Source: Deuterostichococcus epilithicus
Lineage: Eukaryota; Chlorophyta; Trebouxiophyceae; Prasiolales; Stichococcaceae
Direction of reading: 5' to 3'
Length of the DNA: 64,000 nucleotides
NCBI GenBank assembly: GCA_033439295.1
Contig: JAVTLE010000004.1
Location: 1,426,012 to 1,490,011 of the forward strand
The notes under the pieces were generated by a model that saw only the letters and a list, made by a program, of their open reading frames with translations, searched no databases and was not told the DNA's origin. Position numbers and translations under genes: made by a program. Shown in pieces: positions 40,193 through 53,100 of the stretch; the stretch's first letter is position 1; each line of letters starts with the position of its first letter.

Positions 40193-41179
40193 ATGCTGGC
40201 TGTGCCGGTTTGGCTGACGCAGGCGGGGGATGGGGACAGTCCGCTGAGGCTGCGAGTCAGGGCAGTATGTTCAAAGGGTCATGCCCCGTGGCTGCAACCT
40301 CCGGCTGCGTCATGCACCGATCAGCGGCTCGGCTGTTTGAGCGTTCTCGCTGCGGCGCCGACATCATTCGGGTCTGTGGGCCGCGGAGGTCAGATCCTAC
40401 TGGAATTGTACCAAACCGTGCACAATCTGCAGGGAAGGAGGCAACAGGCTGGTTGTACGCTGAAACTGAAGCCCTGTGCGGCTGCACTGGCGACGCCGCG
40501 CACCGGCTGGACAGGGCCAAGCTGCGCCACAGTACTATAGCAGCCTAAACGAGGCAAGGCGTCCACACAGCGATGCAGGCATCCGCCATCGTCACATTTG
40601 ATGCGTGACTTCAAATCTGGCAAAGCCGACCTGTCGTTGCTGGTCTCCGCTTGGATGTTGTTCAAAACATGCTGGCGCCTGGCTGTCTGAGGAGCTCTGC
40701 GACTGCTTCGAGGACTAGAAATATATTCGGCTGCTGCTGGCGCGTGCTTGCCACATTGAAGCCATTCAAACATCGAACCCTGGGCACTCGAGTCGCTGCG
40801 CAAAAGCCTGCACCTGTGCCGGATTCAAGCGGGCAGAGCTGCAGCACGCTGCTCCATGATGTAGGTGCACCACCAGAAATAAGTGCGAGTGTCGTGCTGC
40901 GACGGCCCGCAGCAAGGCGATGCTCATGGGTTCCGGAAAAAAATCGCACTTCGCCAAATCGCTCAATCCGGCGCTGAGCAATGTGCGACTTCATTTCTCA
41001 CACACCGAAAGACAGCTAACTGGACGGAAAGTCGTAGCTTTGAGCCTGTTTCTAGGTCGCTGAACGCGGCTGAAGCGCCAGGGAAAGCCCACCAACCGCG
41101 CACCACCTGCACGTCTCTAAGTTGCACTTGCTGTCAGCAGCGTCGGATCGACACCAGGTTGAAGGAGCCGCACGCGACA
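40193..41179. promoter_or_regulatory. divergent intergenic region upstream of ATG2 and the plastid membrane protein gene
   Basis: About 990 bp should hold both promoters and leaders. No exon, repeat or RNA gene is evident. The frame upstream of 41180 is open for about 300 bp, so the start of the plus-strand gene could lie further left. Confidence 0.4.
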
Positions 41180-42410
41180 ATGAACATGAGTGCCCAAGTG
41201 GAACGGCCTGGTCTGCACGCTCACAGAGCGGCACATCTTAGCACAGCACTGCCCAGGCATGGCTGCTGGCAGAGTCGCCCTGCTCTCAGAGCGCTGACGC
41301 GCGTGGCAGCGAAGAAGGCAGCAACAAAAGAGGTAATCATCATCACGCAGCAGCAGTGCGGTGTGCCTGTTTCATGGCATGGCACGGTTCATGGACATGC
41401 CCCACCACCCGGACGGCAACCGTGAGATGCTTGGTCGTTGCTGCAGCGGAAAGAGAAGGAGGATGAGTCGCAGGAGGAGCCGCAAGTCGCCTCGGCGGCC
41501 ATGCTCTCGGGCTACGAGCCGGTTGACTCGGAGGGCAACCCCTGGTGGGAGCCGCCGGAGCGTGACTTCTGGGAGGGGCCTGCCTGGAACGTGAGCACTT
41601 CTAGTCCTCCCAAAGCCTCCGCGCACTCGCCCTGACTCGCAGGGCCTTGCTGCAGGGCATGACCACCATGCTTTGCGTGTGCTCTCGAAGCTTGTGCAGT
41701 TGTTTCATGCGCACGCATGCGTCAATGTGCAGTGCATGCGGGCGTGGCGTGTGCGATGGACGCGGTGGTGTTGTCCCGGATGCTGCTTAATATGTGTCGC
41801 TGCAGCGTGCACGTAACATCATCATGAGAGCAGAGTCGATCGCAGACGAACGTCATGCCGCATGCTGTATAATTGAAGCCAGGACATGTCTGATGTTGAG
41901 CGCATGATGGACGGTTCCTGATAATCGATTCGTCGTACTGTGCTCGGCAGTGGTTGGGGAAGGGCGCGTCAATTGTGCTGCCAGTCTTGACAGCGCTCAG
42001 CATTGCTGCCGGCATCTATGCTGCGGCCAACTACGCGCACCCGCCGTCATCCAAGCCGGCACAAGCACCCACAGCCTCCCAGTGAGTGATGCTCTTGAGC
42101 ATTCCTCCCATTTCAAACGACCTGGCTTGCTCCTGGAACAACACCTGGCTGGCAACACTGCTGTCTGACGATGTGTCGCATAGTAGCACATTACCACATA
42201 ACATCTTGGCGGCATGCCTTCCTATGGTGGAGAGTGTCTGTAGGCTTGGGTGTCGCCACGTTTGCTGGCATCCTTGCACACTGCCGAGAATCACAGTCCT
42301 CTGATGCATGCGCTCGCAGGTCAACAGAGCCCAACAACCTGGATTTCATGCTGTCGGAAGACGGCACGAACGACGGCGATGCGCCGCCAGCTCCATTTAC
42401 TCCCTTCTAG
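41180..42410 (+). CDS. predicted plastid-targeted single-pass membrane protein
   Basis: Four exons in phase: 41180-41332, 41447-41590, 41951-42081, 42320-42410; 172 residues. The first 50 residues are rich in Arg, Ala, Ser and His with few acids, like an algal chloroplast transit peptide. An acidic segment (KEKEDESQEEPQ) follows, then a Trp-rich motif (NPWWEPPERDFWEGPAWNW), one hydrophobic helix (SIVLPVLTALSIAAGIYAA) and a polar acidic tail. The WWEP...WEGP pattern followed by a helix reminds me of small plant chloroplast membrane proteins, but I cannot name the family. The start was taken at the ATG before MSAQVERP. An in-frame ATG at 40883 would add 99 residues, which look like untranslated leader. 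The donor of exon 1 is GTAATC, unlike the GTG donors around it. Confidence 0.65.
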
Positions 42411-42941
42411 ATAGCGTGGCACGGCAGGGCGAGATTTGGGCGCGCACAGGCTTCTGCACCTGGAGATAACATGCAGGGTTGATCGATTGCGGATCTCTGA
42501 TTGAGAGTTCAAGGCAACATTCAAGATGGGCCGTGCACTTGTACCTGAATATACGAAGCGCTGTGCCCGCCACAATTGAACAGCACAAGTCAGATGTGAG
42601 ACTGACATGAATCGATGAAGATCCCAGTCAAAGCAACGTGGCCCGTTTCAGGGCGACGTGGCGCTTTCTGCGGCAGGAACTGGCCAGTAGGTTATGTGAT
42701 GATCAAGATCTGTAGTCTGCAGAGGATCCGGGATCGCGAGTGCTGAAGAAAAAAGCCAACGGGGTTCAAGCTTGCGGCCTGTGCCTGCCCGCCCAAATCT
42801 CATCAATCTGCCTCGCGTCGCAACAATCTCGCGAGCGGTCCTACGTTGGATTCTTTCAGCCTTATGAGCAGCCGTTAGCGCCGCGCCGCCGCTGTCCTGC
42901 AGCACCCCTCGCCGCCCTTCCAGGCTTGCACGCCTGTCCAT
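42411..42941. other. intergenic region between tandem genes
   Basis: About 530 bp of 3' UTR and upstream region. No feature is evident. Confidence 0.5.
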
Positions 42942-44870
42942 ATGTCAGCTGCAGCCGGGCTCGACGACACCATGGCAGCCACCGCACCGGCCGTGGCGCC
43001 AGCCAGCACCGCGCAAACGGTGTGCACTTGCCCACGTACACGAACGCCGCCAGCGGGGAGCCCTTGTCGCCTGTTGTCGACCATCCCTGCTCACCTTCGT
43101 ACGCTGCCTCGGCCTGCGCAGGAACAGCCACCTCGGGAGGGCGACGACGTGGACCCGCCGCTTTACTGCACCGACGAGTTCCGCATCTATTACATGAAGG
43201 TGGGGCCCGCACCCAGCGTTTCCAAAAAGCGCCAGTCCTGACGAAATGGCAGTCAGCAGCCGTCGTCAGCAGCCCTCGTCGGCTCATTGCCGTCACAGTT
43301 GGGCGTGCAGCAGCTGTCGTTGCCTTCTCGTCTACTTCATACCGCTCTTGATCCGCCCTGAAAGCGACGCCAGCCCCTCGGGCCTGCCTTGCCCGTATGT
43401 CTTGCACGGCGGGACAGTGCAGCCCGCCTCGGTCGCGTGGCTTTCGCGGCGGCGCACCTGTACCTGTGATCCTGCGTCTGCTCAAGCTCCGAGTAACATC
43501 TTTGGCCGGTTCTGCTGATCCTGTCAGCACCTTTGTACCTGGCTTGCATCTTGACGCGTCCCCTCAGCGAAGCAGTCTGGCAGCTGACGGCTCTGCGACT
43601 TGCCTCGTGTCCCTGCTAGATCTTTGGCGGCGAGCTACGAGATCGGACAGATTCGTGAGGCCTGTTTCGCCAATGGAGCCAAGGTGGCACCGTCAGCCAG
43701 TCAGTCAAACAGCCATCGGTACTGACAGGGCGGAGGTTTGGTGCTTTGCAGGTGTTGCCCTGCTCAAAGCGCTACTGCCACGACTGGACAACGTGCCCCT
43801 TCGCCCACCCGGGTGAGCAATGTTATCAAGGTTTCACGACCTCAGGCAGCACGGTTTCACCTGCCGCCGTGTTGCGGTTGGGCCACCAGCGCGCGCTGGC
43901 GCGTCTTGATGCCGCCTGCTTGCTCCTGATCAGCCTAACCCTGCATACCAGCCTCCAACGCTACTGACCTCCGGAGCCCAGGCTCGCCGCATATCCAGCA
44001 ACATCTCTTTGAACCACGCACAGGCGAGAAAGCGCGCCGCCGCGACCCGCGCGTCAGCTCCTACACCGGCATCGCCTGCCCGGACATGAAGAAGGACGGC
44101 GTCTGCGTGCGCGGCGAGCTGTGCCCCTACGCCCACAACGTCTTCGAGTACTGGCTGCACCCCACCCGGTGCGCCCTGCTTGGCCCGCATGCATGCCAAT
44201 GAGCAACCGGCGACCCGTTGCCGGTCTTGCATCTGCAGTGAGTCCGCATCCAAGGTTGTAAGCAGGCTGCCGCATGCAGGCCCTGGTGCTCGCAGTGCAG
44301 CTCAATGAATGTGCCGCAGTGCTACATGATGACATCGCCGTCACGACGCGCCGTTCCCTTGATGCGAACTACGCCCCTTTGCCCGCAGGTACCGCACGCA
44401 GCTGTGCAATGACGGCACCAACTGCAAGCGCCGCGTCTGCTTCTTCGCCCACACGCTGAGCGAGCTGCGCGTGCCATCCTCCAAGCCCTTCGTCAACCCG
44501 CAGGCGCTGGCCGCCGCGGCCGCGGCCGCCGGCGCCCGCCGCGCCAGCTTCACCCTGGACCCGGTGCGCAGCAGCCTCGGCAGGCCTCTGCTTTCCGGTG
44601 CATCTCCCCTGCCTGAACAGCGCGCCTCCGTGTTGCTTGCAGCTGCCTTTCTCATGCATGTGCCACCTACAGAGCTGTCGACACGACAAACTGCTCATAC
44701 AGAGCCGGCAGCCTTCGCCCTCGAGGCTATTGCGCTGACGCCCTGCCGCCTGCTGTGCCGCAGCAGCTGGCGTCCAACATCTCCCGCCTGCGCAGCGGCC
44801 ATGCGGTTGCAGAGTCGAGCGACCTTGCGGCGCGTCTCGCGGGCCTCCAGGTCAGCCAGCAGCTGGCGGC

Positions 44871-44908
<38 letters not shown>

Positions 44909-47900
44909 CGGCGGCCAACGAGCAGAACACGCTGCTGGTGCAGCTGCTGTCGACGATGCTGCAGCAGCAGGTGCGACACGAACCGAACTTGGATGTAATG
45001 TGTGTCCACAAGCTGCAAAGGTTGTAGAGCTGACTATTCTGGAGGTGCTCAGCAGCGGCATTGCATGCTGTGTGCCTGCGGACCTGCTGGATTCGACATC
45101 GCCCGACTGAGCGGAGGCACCCATTCCCGCCCGCAGCAGCAGGACCGCAGCGCGCAGCAGCAGCAGCAGCAGCAGCAGGCGACGCACCAGCAGCTGCCGG
45201 CGGGGCTGGACGGCCAGCTGCCGTCCGCCGAGGCGCTGGAGGCGCTGTATCAGCAGATGGGCGTGTCGGCGCCGCACGTCCTGTCGCCGCAGCTGCCGCA
45301 GCAGCTGGACCCCTCCTTCGGCCAGCAGGTCAGCCTTGCACTCTTGCCTGCATCCTGCAACCGGCCGTGCATGTCGAGGGCCTCCGCTGAAGGCTCGAAT
45401 GGCCTTGAAAACGACCCATGGCAATGAATGGCTTTGAAATGACCCACAGGCTCACGTGCGGGCGAAGTAAGCGACCCCATCAGGACCCATCAGAACATTT
45501 GTGCCCTGTTGCAGCAGGTTGTCACGGCGGCAGTCGTTACAAGCGCAGCGCTTGCGTCCTGCTTCTGTCTGCGCGGTGCCGCCAACTGGCCGGCGCCTTT
45601 TCTGACTTTCTTGTTATCACGGCCGGCAGGACCCGGCGGCGCTGCTGGCGGCGCTGGACCCCACTGGCCAGCTGGCGGCGCAGCTGCTCGCGGCCGCTGG
45701 CGGCGGCAGTCTGCACCAGCAGCAGCAGCCGACGCCGCGCTCCAGCCTGGACGCCGGCATGTTTGGGCGCTCTGAGTACAGCACGCCCCGCTCCTCGTTC
45801 GAGGTGCCCCTGGTGTGTATTCCACGACCCCACCACAAAACATGTCAGTGATTCCCCGCAAAACCGGACCTCAATATTTTACCAATGTCTTTGGGCGGCC
45901 CTTCTGCCTGGCTTCCTTGCTGGGATGCCTGCGTCTTGGGTGCAAAGGGCCAGCTGCAGCAGGTTAGCTCAGCGGCGAACGTCCTCAGCAGCACACCGGG
46001 CTCACGCCGATTGATCTGCGAGATTTTGAGCCCATTGATGACACTTGGCTGCAATCAGTGCCTGTACCTGCAACTGTACCAGATGCATCCAAGCAGTACA
46101 TTCCTTGCAGATCCGAAGCTGATTACCGTGCTTTTGGTGATGTTCTGCGATCCACTCACAGCGCGAAATCGCTTGGTACCGTGCTGTCGTGCTATTAATC
46201 GCGTGCTACTAACCAGCCACGAGCTGATGCTGGTGCAATGTCTAGATTTCGATCTGCTGAGTGCCCGATTCGTACTGCGCACTGCAGTCTTGACCATGAC
46301 GCCGCCATGACCACCATGATGGAATCGTACCTGCAGATCGCCAACAATATTTTCTGTGTGGGNGGGTGGGTGGGGGGAAGCTCGTTGTCCCATGTTCGTC
46401 AGCCATGAACGTGGGCGCCATCCAGATCCAGATGCAGCCCGCAAGCGCTGTGCGCAGAATGCGTACGGCAGACAGCCCGCCCCCCGCAAAATCGGCCTAC
46501 GTTCCGCACCCCTGACCCGGTTCCCACCCTGTGCCGTTGCAGGTTCGCACCCCGCGCTCGTCGTTCGACATGCACAGCTACACGCAGCGCTCGAGCTTTG
46601 ATTCTGTGGGCAGCGCCCGGCCGCAGCGCTCCAGCTTCGACTCGATCTCCAGCGGCCGCCCGTCCACAACCTCGCGTGGCTCCCACTGCCTCCAGGTGGG
46701 CAGAATGACTACTGTTGGTCACCTGCAGCTCGAGACGACTTCACGTTGGGCCCATGCTGGAACAGTCTGGAGCCCTGCAGTGCTGGCATGAGGTGCAGGG
46801 AGCTGCATGGGTGGTTCCAGCAGCACAGCAGGGTGTATCACCACCGCCCTCTGATGTCTTTCGACCGTTGCGCGACTGCAGGACGTCGCTGAGGGGGAGC
46901 CGGCTCAGCACGGCAGCCTGAACGCTGGCGCTGCGCCGTTCGAGGCCACCTCCGCACCCATGGCTTTCGGCCCTGGCGGCGCCTACTTTCTGACGGGCGC
47001 CTCTAACGCCGCGGCTTCCGCCGCCATCGCCAACAGCGCCAGCGGCTTGGCGCCTGACATTGCCAGCAATGGCCTGGCCGGCTCGCTGAGCAGCCAGCGC
47101 TCGTCTTCGCTGCCTGCCTACCTGCCGCGTGCCAGCTTTGCGGTGGCGCCGTCGCAGCTGCAGTTCCAGGGGCCCATGTCCGGCCTGCGAGAAGGTGCCT
47201 CCCTCTCTGAGGCCTTTTCGAGTCCCGCCGGTACAACCCTCCGTGTTGTCCCCTTGCCCTGCGCGCTCCATCTACTGGGCCACAGAAAACTACTGCTGCT
47301 GCGCCCCAGGTACAGGTGCCTTCGTTGCATGTTGCACTGTGTGCGAGCAGCACCAGGAAGCAGGCTCTTGACGAGTCTCTTGCGAAAGCACAAACTCACC
47401 AAGTGTTTGCGTCATCCGCAGACACTGCCTATTCCACGGAGCCGGCACCGCACCGCGATTCGCGCCGTGGCAGCTGCGACTTCCCCAGCTTCTCAAGCAA
47501 CGCGGGCGGCGGCGACTTTCTACCGCCCAAGGCACCGGGGTCCCGCCGCTTCAGCATGGACAGCCGCCTGCAGCAGGTGTTTGGCTCTGCAGTGCCACTC
47601 ATCCCCCTTCAACCCTGTGTCAGTCCCCGGCCCTTCTACAGCTGAGTGTCCCTTCTGCATCCCTTGGTCCATTCTACAGCTGGACCCTCGGCGTATTGAG
47701 CCCACCATTCGGTTTGCGGCTGCACTACTTTTGCGCACATATACAAGATTCCTTTGGCAAATGTCCTGCAGGGCAACCAGGAGTCGGTGCAGCACCTGCT
47801 GATGGGTGCGCTGCCGGGGTCCTTCAACTACGGACTCTCCGAGTCTGCTGCCGTGGCGCAGCGCAACCATGCACCGTCCGGCAGCCCCGGCTTTGGCAGC

Positions 47901-48399
47901 GGCCCTGTTTTCGACAGCGCCAGCGGCACCAACGGCCTGGCCCGCAGCAGCGCGTCGTCCGCCGCCAGCGATTCCGCCAGCCTGTTCGCCAACCTGGCCC
48001 CCGCCACCACTGTCCAGGTGTGCCCCTTAATGCAGCAATCACTGTTCAGCTAACGGTGGTGATCGGTGCCTGTGCAGTCTTCTGCTCGTCTGGGTGCTTG
48101 ATCGCCACCTGCGCAGCCCCCCTCTCTCTGTGTGCTGCTTGACGATGCCTCCAACTCCGAGCAAGCGCTGTCAACTTGAGCAGTGCGCTCTACCCCGCCC
48201 GGTGGTAGCACCTGCTTGTAGCACTGAATCAGCAGCGCCGCACGAGCTGACGCTGCATGTCCTCTAATGGCAGGCTGGCGGCAGCACGGGCCGCGGCAGC
48301 TCCCTCAACCTGGGTTCGCTGTACGAGCCGACCGTGCCGGTGTCGCGCCCCGGCTCCGGCGCCGCATCTCCCCACAACATCTGGTCCTCTGTCCAGTGA
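42942..48399 (+). CDS. plant-type tandem CCCH zinc-finger protein (RR-TZF)
   Basis: Twelve exons in phase: 42942-43199, 43752-43812, 44024-44168, 44389-44563, 44764-44970, 45137-45328, 45630-45812, 46543-46695, 46882-47194, 47422-47576, 47772-48017, 48274-48399; 737 residues. RR-TZF proteins bind AU-rich RNA and shuttle to cytoplasmic granules in plants. The arginine-rich part begins [20 protein letters not shown] and contains [16 protein letters not shown]. The two tandem fingers follow: [20 protein letters not shown], then [16 protein letters not shown] after the linker [16 protein letters not shown]. The rest is low-complexity: Ala-rich, a polyGln tract of 12-13 residues, further Gln runs, and a repeated (P/Q)RSSF(D/E) motif. 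No ankyrin repeats are visible before the fingers, unlike some land-plant members. RNA-decay or translational control is inferred from the family. Confidence 0.92.
44873..44911 (+). repeat. CAG triplet run coding polyGln in the TZF gene
   Basis: About 13 CAG codons in a row within exon 5. A second, shorter CAG run lies at 45158-45180 in exon 6. Both are in frame. Confidence 0.85.
45378..45433 (+). repeat. short tandem repeat in a TZF intron
   Basis: GAATGGCCTTGAAAACGACCCA is followed by a near-copy GAATGGCTTTGAAATGACCCA, a unit of about 27 bp repeated twice. Confidence 0.7.
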
Positions 48400-50153
48400 C
48401 GCCCGGACGGCAGCGCCGCCGCTCGGACAGCGTGGCGGGCCGGCAGGCGCTTGGGCCGGGAGGGGCAGCAGCCCTGACGCCTCCATCATAGCATATGAAT
48501 TTGGCGTCAACAAGGACGGCAGCCGGCAGCCGCCGCTCCTGCAGCTGCCGCAAAAGGCACCAAGCGCAGGCGGTCTGCAGCTGCGGAGTCAGGCGACGCA
48601 AGCAGGCGAGAAAGGTCCTGGAGGCGGGTTCTGGAAGTTCCGACGGGCAGACCCCTCCCCACTACTGCGTGCATCGGTAGCATCGGCAGAAGGCGACTTT
48701 CGGGACCCTGGTCCCACGACCCGCGACGTAGTGTCGGGCGCATCATGACATCGGGACCGTCAGTGGGGAGGGCGAGTGAGCGCTCTGACCGCGGCCACGG
48801 CAGCTGCTGTCGTAGGGCCGCGGCGGCAAGGCGAGGCGGCAGGGCAGCACAGCAACACGGCGCCGGCCGCAGTGCCCATCAGGCTCACAATGGCCCACCG
48901 GCCGCCTGGCAAGTCATCTCTGGGGAGCGGTGGCACCCCTTCCACATCACGGGTGTCACCCGCTCAAGTGTCGATGTGGTGTGCACATGTCTGTGCAAGG
49001 CGGCAATTTTACCGCAGCGGCACCTCTGCTGACGCAACATAATCGGGCTGGCAGAAACAACTTACCAACATGTCGCTTCCTGAGCATCCATTGCTTCATG
49101 TCGCGCCCGGGGGCAACTGCGGGCGTGAATATTTGTGTGGATTTTGGTGTGTGACTCAATTTGTGGTGCATCATCCAGCCGTCTTCTGTTGCTCCAGCAC
49201 GGAATGCTTTGATATTCGATATTGCTGGACGGCAATCTTTTGTGGGGTTCTATGCCATGGCCTTACATTCAGCGGGGAACATGTGCTTCCCCGTACGCTT
49301 TTCCTTTCCTTGGTTTCTGCATTTGGATGACACTCATTTGTAACTTGGAATGACTCACGCGCGACGACCACGCCCCCTGGCTCTGCCCACCAGCTCTGGC
49401 TTTCTCTTTCCGCCGCCTTCCTCCCGCTCACCCACCCCCCTCTTTCAGCGGCNGCCCTCACCACTTCTCCCACCACCTCNTCCTTCCCTCCCTCTTCTCA
49501 CCGGCCCCTCTCTCTCCTCTTTCATGGCAGCAGCCGCACGTCTCCATCATCCATGCCTTCTCCTGCGTTCCGCATTCCGTTCCGCGAACGGCCTTTCACG
49601 CACCCATCAACCCAACCCCTCACATCACTTTCGCTGATGTGCATGCCTGATTGCATGGCGATCCCGCCAGTGTGCGTTCCACCCGATCGCAATTTCGTTC
49701 TCATTTCAATTTGCGGGGACACTAATAAGCATGGGGAATTTCCTTGCCGCCATCATAACCACCTGCAGGGGAATTACTCATAAGCGAAACCGCCGCTTAC
49801 TGCAGTTCGGATACACACCGGAAGCATACCCCCACATATCAGATCTTATTGGTCCATCATCAAGAAGAGGAACACTATCGCGATCCGCAAGCTTTGCCCG
49901 TCTCCGCAACGGCGACAGCAGCCTCGACCGGACGTCCTGCACGCAAGCCACCCCTTGCAGCCCGCACATATCAGCAGCGCGCTAGGCAATTGATTGCGTG
50001 CGAGATATCGAACGTGCCAACTCCGAACGCACTCGCCACTTTCTGACGGCCAGCAATACTGAGTTGATCAGTGAACAGGTCCCGCAGTGAGATCCCGCAG
50101 CATTGCGACATCGCCGATGACGGCTCCTTCAGCGCGCTGACGGCACCACCGAC
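48400..50153. other. 1.75 kb intergenic region
   Basis: It holds the presumed TZF 3' UTR, a stretch of CT-rich low complexity at about 49420-49530 with two ambiguous bases, and the region upstream of the exonuclease gene. The base composition around 49040-49350 is less GC-rich than the genes. The only coding candidate is the short frame at 49731. Confidence 0.5.
49731..49985 (+). CDS. possible small myristoylated-type protein (weak)
   Basis: An 84-codon intact frame starts MGNFLAAI, a Gly-2 context like N-myristoylation sites, with a basic stretch (THKRNRRL) soon after and a Ser/Arg-rich tail (SRRGTLSRSASFARL). It stands alone before the exonuclease gene and its codon use is less GC-rich than neighbours. 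It could be a real small gene, a first exon, or chance. I do not recognise a family. Confidence 0.25.
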   Translation: MGNFLAAIITTCRGITHKRNRRLLQFGYTPEAYPHISDLIGPSSRRGTLSRSASFARLRNGDSSLDRTSCTQATPCSPHISAAR

Positions 50154-53100
50154 ATGGGCATCAAGGGCTTTACGTCCTGGTTCAGGCAGCAGTTTCCGAG
50201 CGCGTACGTGCCACGGCTGCCGCGCTACGACCACGTCTACATCGACGTCGCGCCGCTGCTGTATGTCGCCAGCAATGGTGCGGCCGCTGCATGCCTCCGT
50301 TACGTTTATTGAGCAACCAGATGCAGGAACCAATCTGGTCTCGAAAGACTCATGACTGCAGCGCCGTCCCTGCGGAGTGCAAGGTGCAGACGGGGACGCG
50401 CCTGCAGTTCTGCTGTGGGCCCTGACGCTTTACCCTCATATTGTGTGCGCACAGTGCGGCATGAGGAAGCGTGCTTCAAAAAGCTGCACAGCGGGCTGGA
50501 CATGGCGATGGCGGGCCTTGATACTGTGAACCTACGACCGCCTGACTGCGTCCCGTGTGCTCACAGTGCGGCATGAGGAGGCGTACTTCAACAAGCTGTA
50601 CTCCGGGCTGGACAGGGCGATGTCGGTCACGAAGCCGCAGCGCAGCGTGCTGCTGGCGGTGGACGGCCCCGCGCCCCTCGCCAAGCTGCTGCTGCAGCGG
50701 TGCGCTCGCGCCCGGGCTGCCCACCCTCCGCCATTGCAACGTCACCTGACGTGCATCATGAGAGCAGTCTGGCACAGAGTGCCCCGTGCCGCTCGCCAGG
50801 TCGCTGCTGCGATGGTGCGCGCCCGCCCGCCTTGCCCATAATCAGCACGATTCGCATCCCTCCTCATGCCTGCCCCCAGCAATCTTCTCGACAGATGCTT
50901 CGCAACCTGACGGACGGGCCCATCTCTGAGCGGCGCAGGCGCCGACGGCAGCTGACGCTGCGGCGTGAGGTGCGTGCCACCCGACTCTGCTGTAGGCGGC
51001 CGCACCCTGGCAGCGGCCGACCGGGCAACGCAGGCGCCGGCGGCGGCTGGCGCTGCGGCGGGAGAGCTGCATGGCCGCCATCCGGATCCATGCTCTGCGT
51101 GACCGATTTGCATTCTGAGGGCTGCCAAACCCCCCAATGCAGGCGCCGTCGGCGGCTGACGCTGCGGCGGGAGAGCCGGGCGGGGCCGCCGGGAGCGGTG
51201 TCGCTGCTGGGGCTGACGCCAGGCACACCCTTCATGGGCCGCGTGGAGGCAGGGCTGGCGTTTTACGCGCTGCAGCGGCTGCAGAACCGGGCCTGGCACG
51301 CCGTCGCCTTTGAGGTGTCCGGCTCCACTGTGCCGGTGAGCACTCTTGAGCCTTGCAACATTTTTGAATCACCTGAGACTCAAAATGCTTAAGAGGCTTG
51401 CGAAGGCTTGCTGCGAAAGCTACGCGCTGCAGCGGCTGCAGAACTCGGCCTGGCAGAACGTCGCCTCTGTGCTATCCGGCTCCACAGTGCCGGTGCCGGT
51501 GCGCATTTCGAGACGTCTGTTTTCTTGACATCTGGGTTGAAAAGTCGGCATCTTGCGCGCTGCCGTGTCCAGAACCTGAACACGAGCAGCAGGGCTTCAC
51601 GAGCAGCAGGGCTCCACACGGAGCCGCGGCCAGCGTGGTGTGGTTCGTGTGAAAATCGCTTACTTGCATGCGAAGGTGTGCAGAAGATCCAGGCGGGTAT
51701 GCAGTGGGCACTGACCCATCACACCCCAGGGGAATTCCAGGCCACCTGATGCGCCGCAGCAAAAGCATGGTCACTCGGCCCGACACCGGTGGCTCGCATC
51801 ATCCTCTGCGGATGGTGGTCCGCCTGCATTGGCACACAGTGCTCCGCTGCGCGACCAGCATGACGACCCGACAAGTTGACTATAGGAAGCGAGAGCTGAC
51901 TTCTGGCAAGTGAGAGCTGACTTCCCACTGCGATGTCTGCGCAAGACAGCAAGGGCGTGATGACGATGGAGCACCTTCTGCGGAGGACGCAAGCATTATG
52001 TCACCTGCAGTATCACCCGACTGTAAACCGCTGTTTGAAAGGTTGAGTCCTCAATCTCCACACAGGGCGAGGGTGAGATGAAGATGGCGCACCGGCTGCG
52101 GGAGCCGTGGCCCGACTCCGTGCAGCCCGGCGAGAGCCACCTCATGATGGGCGGTGCGCCTGTTGCTTTCTGCACTGTCGTACCCTGTAGCGTAGCGTCT
52201 CGAGCCTGGATGCCCAGTGCTCTGGAGCCTCCCGCCCTCCCCACAACTGGTGCATAACTCAGGGTCTGCCGCGGCCGCGGGGCGGGGGCGCCCCCCGGGG
52301 GGTCTAATACCGCCAACAGAAGCCCCACTTTGGTTTGCCTCGTGGACAAAGCACGGCTCCTGCTGGCTCCGCAGCCGGGCTTGGACCTGTCGCTCATTTG
52401 CGAGACCGCAAACGCCACGGCTGCTGGGATGTGTGCACATCGCCAACAGTCGTCCAGGTTCTCTTGGGCGATTACGTAAGGCGGTTTCCCTGCAGCCGAC
52501 TCGGACCTGACGCTCATCGCGATGCTGGCGGAGCCGCACCGGCTGGCCGGCGGAGCTGACGGTGATGCGCCGTTCACGCTGCACGTGGCTGCGGAGCCCA
52601 CGCGGGGGCCGCCGCGCCGCGGGCAGCAGAACATCCAGTCGTCGCTGGGCTGCTTCGACGTCGGGCGACTGAACGCGGCGCTCGCAGAGCTGCCGGCGGC
52701 TGGCGGTGACGCCGGCGCCGTGCCGGTGAGGCGCCCCTCTTTTCAGCCCTGCCCTGCTCGCTGAATTGGCACAGCTGCCAGCGGCCGGCAACGCCCGGCG
52801 GTGACCCCGCAGTCGTGCCAGCAAGGCCTTTCCATAGTCCTACCCTTGGCAAGCGAGGCAGCGCAGCTGTTGGTGTCCTGCGGCAATCCTGCAGCCGTGC
52901 TGGTCAGCCCCCTGGGCCCAGTCTCTGTTGCAGCACGTTCCCCGTTGTTTCGCCAATGTGCAGACGGCTGACCCGATCCACAACACCAGAGCTGCGCCGC
53001 CTCCCGCACCCGGTCAACCAAGCAAGTTGACTGGTCGCCTGCCGACCCAGATGGCCGCATACGCACAAGTGCACCGCCTCTGCCTGTTGAAACCTGGGAG

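Noticed and set aside
46363-46363. Real sequence gap or breakpoint
   Set aside because: The single N lies in a G-run inside an intron and looks like a base-calling ambiguity.
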